Shown in pieces: positions 1-5,350 of a stretch of 9,404 bases of DNA; positions within the stretch are counted from its first letter, which is position 1, and each line of letters begins with the position of its first letter. Location of the stretch: positions 1 through 9,404 of the forward strand of contig JAFGSU010000404.1 in the NCBI GenBank assembly GCA_016934435.1. Reading direction: 5' to 3'. Below the pieces are notes generated by a model, which had not been told where the DNA came from, did not search any database, and was given only the letters and a program-made list of their open reading frames with translations. This stretch comes from Candidatus Zhuqueibacterota bacterium (lineage in GTDB: Bacteria; Zhuqueibacterota; Zhuqueibacteria; Residuimicrobiales; Residuimicrobiaceae). The position numbers and the translations under genes are program-made.

Positions 1-83
1 AAATCCGACGGCAGCTGTCCAACAACCTGTAGACTATTTACACCGATCGAGCCGGTGCTGCCCAGCAGGGCGATACGTTTCAT
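1..83 (-). CDS. dxr: 1-deoxy-D-xylulose-5-phosphate reductoisomerase, N-terminal fragment cut by the window edge
   Basis: Only the first 27 codons are present; the gene runs off the left edge. The visible N-terminus reads MKRIALLGSTGSIGVNSLQV. The LGSTGSIG segment (residues 7-14) is the NADPH-binding Rossmann turn that opens Dxr (IspC) proteins and is very characteristic of them. From family knowledge, Dxr converts 1-deoxy-D-xylulose 5-phosphate to 2-C-methyl-D-erythritol 4-phosphate in the cytosolic MEP isoprenoid pathway, which ultimately supplies undecaprenyl phosphate and quinone side chains. Its ATG overlaps the TGA of the preceding acyltransferase gene as ATGA (bases 83-80). There is no strong Shine-Dalgarno, so translational coupling is likely. 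It is the last visible member of the lpxD operon; in enterobacteria dxr lies upstream of bamA instead. The catalytic metal-binding part is outside the window. Confidence 0.9.
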   Translation of the reverse strand, partial: MKRIALLGSTGSIGVNSLQVVGQLPSD

Positions 84-910
84 GAATAACCCGATTTTTC
101 CTGCAGACTTGATTTCTCTTGTTCCGCCTCCTCCCTTTCGCGATCCGACAGCCGGCCGGCCTTAAACTGCACCTGCCACATGTCGGCAAATCCCGCCGGC
201 AGAGCCTTTGCCACCGCATCATAGCGCAGCGGTTGCGGCGTCAGGTCGTTGAGACAGACGGTTTTCTTAAGCATATATTGCTGAATGGACTCTTTTTGCG
301 CCTCACTTTTTCCCGCCAGATAGTGCACCAGTCGTAAATGTTCCCGTCCCAGCAGAATGGACCCGTGCTGCAAGATCACATTGCCGAAGCGCCGTTGCGC
401 GCTGCCGATCATTTTCTTCCCCTGATACCCGATCTCATGCTGGATGGAAGATGCAAAACAGAGGCCGGCGAGATCGCCGCGCGTCAGATTGGCGGGGGTG
501 TGTTTGCTGCGTTCAAACTGCAACTGGATCGTCAGCTGTTTCAGCGCCGCCAGAATGCCACGGCTGATGCGCTCATAGACGGGCATAATCTTTGTGTCAA
601 AAAGGCGGCTCTCCGGGCCCAGAACAACGGCATAGGTCACTTCATGGTCATGCAGCACAGCGCGCCCCCCGGTAGGGCGAAATACAACATCGACGCCCTC
701 GGCACGACAGCGTTCCCTGTCGATATCGCTCAGCGCCTGATGATACCCCAGCGAAACCGCAGCCGGTTTCCAGCCATAGACCCGCAGAATGGGCACACCC
801 TGATAGCACCTAACCATGGCCATGTCAACGGCCATGTTGGTAAAGCCGTCATTAAATCCGGTATTTAGAAACCGCCAGACTTCCGGTTTGATATCCGACG
901 CCGGCGCCAT
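80..910 (-). CDS. LipM/LplA-type octanoyl- or lipoyl-transferase (BPL_LplA_LipB fold)
   Basis: A 276-residue protein of the biotin/lipoate ligase (PF03099) superfamily. Visible motifs: RVYGW..AAVSLGYHQ (about 43-58), RPTGGRAVLHDHEVTY (78-93, lipoyl/octanoyl-binding loop), a lone Cys in GLCFASS (Cys151), GKKMIGSAQRR (164-174, with the family lysine) and LQHGSI (180-185). Length, Cys position and motif order fit the LipM octanoyltransferase group, which forms a thioester on a Cys near position 150 and moves octanoate from ACP to GcvH or E2 domains. A lipoate-protein ligase role is not excluded; the C-terminal domain of long LplA enzymes is missing. A longer reading frame starts at a TTG at 943 inside lpxA. 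I prefer the ATG at 910 because homologues begin just before the WRFLNTG segment and the ATG follows the lpxA stop by one base. The charged Glu/Lys-rich tail (about 255-276) overlaps dxr by four bases. Confidence 0.83.
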   Translation of the reverse strand: MAPASDIKPEVWRFLNTGFNDGFTNMAVDMAMVRCYQGVPILRVYGWKPAAVSLGYHQALSDIDRERCRAEGVDVVFRPTGGRAVLHDHEVTYAVVLGPESRLFDTKIMPVYERISRGILAALKQLTIQLQFERSKHTPANLTRGDLAGLCFASSIQHEIGYQGKKMIGSAQRRFGNVILQHGSILLGREHLRLVHYLAGKSEAQKESIQQYMLKKTVCLNDLTPQPLRYDAVAKALPAGFADMWQVQFKAGRLSDREREEAEQEKSSLQEKSGYS

Positions 911-911
911 A

Positions 912-1685
912 TCAGTGGACAATACCGCGTTCGGATTTTTCAATGAAAGTGATGACGTTTCTCACTTCCGGCGTCAATTCGATTTCCGCCTTGATATGTT
1001 CCAATGCCTGACTGACGTTATATTTAGAGCGATACAGCAGGCGATAGGTCCGTTTCAGGTTTAGAATCACTTCGCTGCTGAATCCTCGCCGGCGTAGACC
1101 GATGGAGTTCAATCCGGCAAAGCGCAGGGGTTCGTCGGCAGCGGTAATATAAGGCGGCACATCCTGGGTGACCCGGAAGGCCCCGCCGATCATGCAATGC
1201 CGGCCGATCTTGCAAAACTGGTGTACCGGCGTCATGCCGCCGATGATGGCCCATTCCTCAATGGTAACATGACCACCTAACTGCACCCCGTTGGCCATGA
1301 TCACATGGTCGCCCAGCTCACAATCATGGGCCACGTGTGTGTAAGCCATCAGCAGGCAATGGTTGCCGATCCGACTCTTGCCATGGGCCAGGGTTCCTCG
1401 ATTCAGCGTGGCATATTCTCGGACGGTGGTATGGTCGCCGATTTCCAGGATGGTTTGTTCACCGCCGAATTTCAGGTCCTGCGGCCAGGTTGCCACCACG
1501 GCGCCGCAGTGTATTCGGCATTCTTTGCCAATGCGTGCGCCGTCAGCAATCAGGGCATGCGGGCCGATGATAGTATCTTCACCAATCACAACATCTTTTT
1601 CGATGATGGTAAATGGCCCCACCGTGACTCCATCGGCGAGTTTCGCTTCCTTGGCGACGACAGCAGTCGGATGTATCGTAATCAA
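912..1685 (-). CDS. lpxA: UDP-N-acetylglucosamine O-acyltransferase, first step of lipid A synthesis
   Basis: A 257-residue left-handed beta-helix acyltransferase, close to the usual length of about 260. Hexapeptide repeats (I/V-G-x4) fill residues 5-180, followed by a helical C-terminal domain. The catalytic His of THVAHDC is His120 (E. coli His125). HQFCKIG (155-161), QDVPPY (174-179) and GLRRRGF (196-202) are further LpxA signatures. Gly168 aligns with E. coli Gly173, the hydrocarbon-ruler residue that leaves room for a long (C14-like) acyl chain; chain length is therefore an inference. LpxA transfers a (R)-3-hydroxyacyl group from ACP to the 3-OH of UDP-GlcNAc in the cytosol. No ATG is available. 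TTG at 1691 gives two more residues, but the AAGGG ribosome site is better spaced from the TTG at 1685, giving the typical MITIHPTA start. It lies 45 bases after lpxC/fabZ and one base before the acyltransferase gene. Confidence 0.95.
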   Translation of the reverse strand: MITIHPTAVVAKEAKLADGVTVGPFTIIEKDVVIGEDTIIGPHALIADGARIGKECRIHCGAVVATWPQDLKFGGEQTILEIGDHTTVREYATLNRGTLAHGKSRIGNHCLLMAYTHVAHDCELGDHVIMANGVQLGGHVTIEEWAIIGGMTPVHQFCKIGRHCMIGGAFRVTQDVPPYITAADEPLRFAGLNSIGLRRRGFSSEVILNLKRTYRLLYRSKYNVSQALEHIKAEIELTPEVRNVITFIEKSERGIVH

Positions 1686-1730
1686 TGGCAAATCCCTTTT
1701 AGCTTATAATTCATCAAATTCGTCGAATAT

Positions 1731-3137
1731 TCACACAGCCTTTTGGTTGTCAACTACTGCGGCCATCAGTTCGGCTTCACAAACCAGTTCATCATCGACA
1801 AAAGCGCGGCCGATCATTTTACAGATGGAGCGGCGATAAGCCGCCAGTTCCACTTCGAAACGCAGCGTATCGCCGGGAGTAACAGTCTTGCGAAAACGTA
1901 CATTGTCGATTCCGGTAAAATAAACCAGCTTGGTTTCCGGATCGGTCTCGGTGTTCAATAATAAAATACCACCCACTTGCGCCATGGCTTCGATGATCAG
2001 AACGCCCGGCATAATGGGTTTTCCCGGAAAATGTCCGTTGAAGAAAGGTTCATTGATGCTGACGTTTTTAATGCCGACGACGTGCTCCTGGGGCACCAAA
2101 TCCAGAATACGGTCCACCAGTAAAAAAGGATATCGATGCGGCAATATTTTAAGGATCGCTTCCATGTCGAGAAAAGCCGCTTTGCCTTCGGCGACCTGGA
2201 ACTTGGAACGGATGAGTTTCTTTTTATATTCCTTACGGATGAGTTTAACCAGTTCGACGTTGGCCGCATGGCCGGAACGCGCCGCCATAACGTGCGCTTT
2301 CAATGGCATACCCAGCAAGGCCAGATCGCCGATTAAATCCAGGGCTTTATGACGGACGGGTTCGTTATAGTAGCGCAGCTCCTTGCCGTTGAGTATGCCG
2401 TTGGTCGACAGGCTCACCTTCTGATCTATTCCAAACAGCTTCCTCAAATCACGCAATTCATCTTCGCTCATATCACGATCGATGATGACCACGGCATTAT
2501 CGAGCGCCCCGCCGCGGATGAGATTGGCTTTGCGCAGCTCCTCCACCTCACTTAGAAAGCAGAATGTACGCGCCGCAGCAAATTCCGTTGCAAACTCCTC
2601 ATGCAGCGAGTACATGGAAGTGTATTGAGTACCGAGAGCTGGATTTTTATAATCCACCATAAAGGTAATGCGGAATTCATCCGAAGGAAAGACGACGATA
2701 TCAATGCCCCTGGGCGGATCGTGATAGGTAATGGTTTTATCGACGATCAAATAATCCCGCGGCGATTCCTGTTCCGCAAATCCTGCTTTGAGCAATATTT
2801 CCACAAAAGGCAGGGAACTGCCGTCTCCCACTGGAGGTTCATTGCCATCCACTTCGCAAATAATGTTGTCGATTTCAAGTCCCGAGACAGCAGCTAAGAC
2901 GTGTTCGACGGTGTGGATTTTCGCCTCGCCGATGGCGATGGTGGTGCCGCGCGAGATATCGATGACATGATCGATATCGGCCGGGATGACCGGAGAATCG
3001 GGAATATCGATCCGCTTGAAGAGAATCCCGGTGTTTTCAGGTGCGGGCTTGAACGTAATTTTGGTCTTATTGCCGGTATGCAGTCCGATTCCAGAATAAG
3101 ATATCGTTCGTTTAATGGTCTGCTGGTTTTTAAGCAT
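1731..3137 (-). CDS. lpxC/fabZ: Fused UDP-3-O-acyl-GlcNAc deacetylase / 3-hydroxyacyl-ACP dehydratase
   Basis: One 468-residue reading frame holds two complete enzymes. LpxC fills about residues 1-305: GIGLHTG (16-22), zinc ligand His79 in HTVEH, zinc ligands His263 and Asp267 in VRHKALD, and acid/base His290 in SGHAANVEL. LpxC removes the acetyl group from UDP-3-O-acyl-GlcNAc, the committed step of lipid A synthesis. FabZ fills about 322-468: LPHRYPFLLVDR (332-343), catalytic His369 in GHFPGKPIMPG, and Glu383 in IEAMAQ. FabZ dehydrates (R)-3-hydroxyacyl-ACP in fatty acid elongation. All catalytic residues are present, so both halves should be active. The linker (about 302-322) is short and Lys-rich. 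Such fusions are established in Bacteroidetes and relatives. The ATG is preceded by a strong GGAGG site; lpxD ends 26 bases upstream. Fusion fixes the ratio of two enzymes that share an acyl-ACP branch point. Confidence 0.97.
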   Translation of the reverse strand: MLKNQQTIKRTISYSGIGLHTGNKTKITFKPAPENTGILFKRIDIPDSPVIPADIDHVIDISRGTTIAIGEAKIHTVEHVLAAVSGLEIDNIICEVDGNEPPVGDGSSLPFVEILLKAGFAEQESPRDYLIVDKTITYHDPPRGIDIVVFPSDEFRITFMVDYKNPALGTQYTSMYSLHEEFATEFAAARTFCFLSEVEELRKANLIRGGALDNAVVIIDRDMSEDELRDLRKLFGIDQKVSLSTNGILNGKELRYYNEPVRHKALDLIGDLALLGMPLKAHVMAARSGHAANVELVKLIRKEYKKKLIRSKFQVAEGKAAFLDMEAILKILPHRYPFLLVDRILDLVPQEHVVGIKNVSINEPFFNGHFPGKPIMPGVLIIEAMAQVGGILLLNTETDPETKLVYFTGIDNVRFRKTVTPGDTLRFEVELAAYRRSICKMIGRAFVDDELVCEAELMAAVVDNQKAV

Positions 3138-3163
3138 CCTCCCTCCAGATAAATGGCTGAATC

Positions 3164-4210
3164 TTATTTCGCCGATTGTTTTTGCAATTGCTCGGTGAGA
3201 GATTCGATTATTTCTTCAAGCTTTTTTACGCGCCGCAATAATTCGGGCAGACGCGTCAGGGCGCTGAGTTCACGCATGACGGTGCGAGCCGAGCGAGCGG
3301 GATAACCGAAAAAATACGCGCCCGACGGTATATTTTTATCAATGCCCGACTGCGCCCCCACGGTCACATTATCGCCGACTTCAATATGGCCGGCGATGCC
3401 CACCTGTCCGCCGAACCTGACGTTGTTGCCTATTTTGGTGCTGCCGGCTATGCCGGTCTGGGCGGCCATGACGGTGTGCTCGCCGATTTCGACATTGTGA
3501 GCCACCTGAATGAGATTATCGAGTTTGGTGCCACGGCGAATGATCGTAGCTCCCAGTGTGGCGCGGTCGATGGTGGTGTTGGCGCCGATTTCAACATCAT
3601 CCTCGATCAGGACGATGCCGGTCTGGGGAATTTTATGATACCTGCCTTCATGAAAGGCAAATCCGAATCCATCCGACCCGATCACACCCCCCATATGAAC
3701 AATGACACGCTCGCCGATACGACAGCGTTCACGAACAGTCACGTTGGCATACAAGACGCTCCCCTTGCCGATGGCGACTTCATTTGACAGAACGACACCG
3801 GGATAAATCTGTACATCATCCCCTATATGGCATCTTTCACCGATCACCACATAGGCGCCGATGGCGACGCCCTTTCCCACCTGGGTGCCTTCGCCGATGA
3901 TGGCGGTCGGGTGAACGCCCCTGGCCAGAGAAGGCCCCATGCCGTACAGTTTCTGCGCCAGCGTTAAAAAGGCGAAATAGGGATCCTTGCAGCGCAACAG
4001 CGTCTTGTCACTCTTTGGAAAATCATCCGCGACCAGAATCGCAGAGGCTCTGGTTTGATGAATGTACTTTTCATATTTCGGGTTGGCGATGAAGGTGAGC
4101 TGCCCGGGGCCGGCTTCTTCTATCTTGGCCAGACCGGTTATTTCAACGCCGGCATCCCCCTCAATACTGGCACCCGCTATTTTTGCGATCTCTTTCAGAT
4201 TATAAGACAT
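3164..4210 (-). CDS. lpxD: UDP-3-O-acyl-glucosamine N-acyltransferase, third step of lipid A synthesis
   Basis: A 348-residue protein matching the family length of about 340. The N-terminal uridine-binding domain (1-95) has the GLAKIEEAGPGQLTFI pattern (26-41). A hexapeptide-repeat left-handed beta-helix spans about 98-300, with GVIGSDGFGF (175-184) and NTTIDRATLG (211-220). The catalytic His is His238 in VAHNVEIG (E. coli His239). Residues about 313-345 form a Leu/Glu/Lys-rich C-terminal helix, as in trimeric LpxD. The enzyme adds a second (R)-3-hydroxyacyl chain to the 2-amino group of UDP-3-O-acyl-GlcN. The ATG has a GAGG site five bases upstream. This is the first gene of the lpx run: a 515-base gap separates it from skp, with a promoter candidate about 110 bases before the start. 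lpxC/fabZ follows after 26 bases. Confidence 0.96.
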   Translation of the reverse strand: MSYNLKEIAKIAGASIEGDAGVEITGLAKIEEAGPGQLTFIANPKYEKYIHQTRASAILVADDFPKSDKTLLRCKDPYFAFLTLAQKLYGMGPSLARGVHPTAIIGEGTQVGKGVAIGAYVVIGERCHIGDDVQIYPGVVLSNEVAIGKGSVLYANVTVRERCRIGERVIVHMGGVIGSDGFGFAFHEGRYHKIPQTGIVLIEDDVEIGANTTIDRATLGATIIRRGTKLDNLIQVAHNVEIGEHTVMAAQTGIAGSTKIGNNVRFGGQVGIAGHIEVGDNVTVGAQSGIDKNIPSGAYFFGYPARSARTVMRELSALTRLPELLRRVKKLEEIIESLTEQLQKQSAK

Positions 4211-4321
4211 ATGCGCCTCATGGATTGCCGATTATCAGGTAAACGCCCGACTCGACTCAAGTTGTTAATGCCACAGATCCTTCGCCATGGAAATATCAAA
4301 AATTATTTCAATACTTCCAAT

Positions 4322-4349
4322 AATATAGTAAAAGAAATTTAAAATTCAA
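4322..4349 (-). promoter_or_regulatory. Sigma70-like promoter candidate for the lpxD-lpxC/fabZ-lpxA-lipM-dxr operon
   Basis: On the minus strand, TTGAAT (4349-4344) and TATATT (4327-4322) are 16 bases apart, matching the -35 and -10 consensus at four and five of six positions. Transcription would begin near 4315 and leave a leader of about 105 bases before the lpxD ATG. It lies in an AT-rich patch (about 4290-4375) directly upstream of the first lpx gene. An AT-rich patch raises the chance of a fortuitous match, and promoter consensus differs in some FCB bacteria. Confidence 0.42.
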
Positions 4350-4378
4350 AACACGAAAAAAGTAAACGAATAGCAATA

Positions 4379-4409
4379 CGCATAAAACTGCTACACCGGC
4401 AGTTATGCG
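4379..4409. repeat. Long hairpin (11-bp stem) upstream of the lpxD promoter candidate
   Basis: The arms CGCATAAAACTGC (4379-4391) and GCAGTTATGCG (4399-4409) pair through 11 bp with a two-base bulge around the 7-base loop TACACCG. It sits 30 bases upstream of the -35 candidate. A second pairing is possible on the right: CCGGC (4396-4400) with GCCGG (4411-4415). No U-run follows immediately on either strand, so it is not a standard intrinsic terminator. It could be an operator, a processing site or a transcription boundary between skp and lpxD. Confidence 0.5.
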
Positions 4410-4469
4410 CAGCCGGGGATGCCGAATCATGGAGAGAGCGGCTCAGGAGTAGGCACGCCTGAAAAGCTT

Positions 4470-4493
4470 AAAAAAATCGGCAGAATTCTCCCG
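4470..4493 (-). terminator. Weak intrinsic-terminator candidate
   Basis: On the minus strand a 16-base imperfect hairpin (CGGGAG-AATT-CTGCCG, one G-G mismatch) at 4493-4478 is followed by A and seven T (4477-4470). It could end a transcript covering the 4536-4666 block or read-through from skp. The stem is short, so this is tentative. Confidence 0.3.
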
Positions 4494-4535
4494 GAAGAGA
4501 GGGCAGGTTTTAAATTACCACCTATTTCGAATAGC

Positions 4536-4666
4536 GTCAGGTGCAGTGCACCTCTCCGGCGGACTACACCCGACAGCGATTCGGTGTCTAAAAGTACCTT
4601 CGTTCACCCTGCAGGTGGCATACTATCAGTTCGGTTCGACAGGTAACAGCGAATTTGGGACCTGAC
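4536..4666. repeat. 131-bp block with terminal inverted repeats and nested hairpins, function unknown
   Basis: The block begins GTCAGGT (4536-4542) and ends ACCTGAC (4660-4666), a perfect 7-bp terminal inverted repeat. Inside are AGGTGCA-G-TGCACCT (4539-4553, perfect palindrome), ACACC..GGTGT extended by GA/TC (4566-4587), CACC..GGTG (4605-4617), and CTATC..GACAG (4623-4642). The last pairs fully only as minus-strand RNA, with a G-U pair. The palindrome at the left end competes with the terminal repeat pairing. I see no target-site duplication. Plus-strand frames are open here but lack convincing starts or protein features. It may be a MITE-like dispersed repeat or a structured RNA in the skp-lpxD spacer. 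I do not recognise it as any known RNA family. Confidence 0.35.
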
Positions 4667-4697
4667 AGTCACACGTCCTGATCTACGGGCTGAACAT

Positions 4698-4717
4698 AAA
4701 AAGAATCGATACGATCC
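4698..4717 (-). terminator. Intrinsic terminator candidate at the end of bamA-skp
   Basis: Eight bases after the skp stop codon, the minus strand reads GGATCG-TAT-CGATTC (4717-4703), a 6-bp stem with one G-U pair and a 3-base loop, followed at once by TTTTT (4702-4698). Position and U-run fit rho-independent termination of the bamA-skp transcript. This agrees with the large gap and the separate promoter candidate before lpxD. The stem is modest, so read-through is possible. Confidence 0.45.
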
Positions 4718-4725
4718 GTAAGTGT

Positions 4726-5280
4726 TTATCGCGGGCTGGTGGGACTCGTTTTGGCCGGCAATCCTTTTTCCAGCTCCTGCAGCACTAAATCGGTCAGATC
4801 CGTTTGTTTCGGACTGGCGTAAACGATATTTCCGTTTACAGTGTCAAAGACATAATCGTAATTTTCTTCTTCAGCCACTTTTTTAATGGCGGCATTGATT
4901 TTATCAAAGATCGGCTGCATGACCTCTTCCTGCTTTTTGTAGAGCTCGCCGTTCTGTCCCCACTTTTCATTCTGGAATTGCTGAATTCGCATATAAAGGT
5001 TCTGCAATTCAGCCTGTTTCTCGCGTCGGCGCTCATCACTCAAAAGCAGGCTCTGGGACTCTAACTGCTCACCCAATTCCTGAAACTGTCTCTGCATGGC
5101 CCGGCCTTCTTCTTCCCAGGCCTCGCTGATTTTGTTGAGCCGTTCCTGTGCATCCTGGGCTTCCTTGTAGGTGGCGATGATTTTTTGCGAATTGATGTAA
5201 GCCATTTTTTGCGCAAAAGCGCCTGTGGCCATCAGGGCCAGGGCCAGAAACAACATGAAAAACCATTTCACTCTTTTCAC
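4726..5280 (-). CDS. skp: Skp/OmpH-family periplasmic chaperone
   Basis: A 184-residue exported protein, slightly longer than E. coli Skp (161). Residues 1-23 are a clear signal peptide: basic start MKRVK, hydrophobic core, cleavage after AFA. The mature start, AYINSQKIIATYKEAQ (27-42), is the conserved OmpH-family opening strand and helix. Residues about 40-140 are strongly charged Gln/Glu/Lys helix, forming the two coiled-coil arms that grip unfolded clients in the Skp trimer. NYDYVFDTVNGNIVYASP (140-157) is the closing beta segment, followed by TDLTDLVLQELEK. Skp carries unfolded outer-membrane proteins through the periplasm to BamA, encoded immediately upstream. I chose the GTG at 5280 because AGGAGG lies five bases before it and the signal peptide follows. 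A longer in-frame extension to 5442 would overlap bamA and put 54 residues before the signal peptide. Confidence 0.92.
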   Translation of the reverse strand: MKRVKWFFMLFLALALMATGAFAQKMAYINSQKIIATYKEAQDAQERLNKISEAWEEEGRAMQRQFQELGEQLESQSLLLSDERRREKQAELQNLYMRIQQFQNEKWGQNGELYKKQEEVMQPIFDKINAAIKKVAEEENYDYVFDTVNGNIVYASPKQTDLTDLVLQELEKGLPAKTSPTSPR

Positions 5281-5285
5281 TTTAA

Positions 5286-5291
5286 CCTCCT
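5286..5291 (-). promoter_or_regulatory. Ribosome binding site that fixes the GTG start of skp
   Basis: A perfect AGGAGG on the minus strand, five bases (TTAAA) before the GTG at 5280. It decides between this start and the longer in-frame ATG inside bamA. Confidence 0.8.
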
Positions 5292-5350
5292 GAACTAATT
5301 TTTTATCGATTAATTGCCTGATCATTTGCAAAATTTGTATACAGTGCCCA

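Noticed and set aside
4419..4646. 75-codon plus-strand open frame starting with ATG
   Set aside because: There is no ribosome site and the composition is low in information. It overlaps the hairpin block, and the other plus frame there is also open, so openness alone is not evidence.
4621..4650. GGTTCGA resembling a tRNA T-loop or the 5' part of a tmRNA (GGTTCGACAGG)
   Set aside because: The flanking five bases do not form a T-stem, there is no acceptor partner or CCA end, and no tag-peptide frame follows before skp.
4211..4725. Riboswitch (cobalamin, c-di-GMP), SRP RNA or RNase P RNA in the long spacer
   Set aside because: None of the conserved cores of these RNAs is present; GTCAGGTCC on the minus strand only superficially resembles the SRP RNA loop and lacks the GGAAGCA part.
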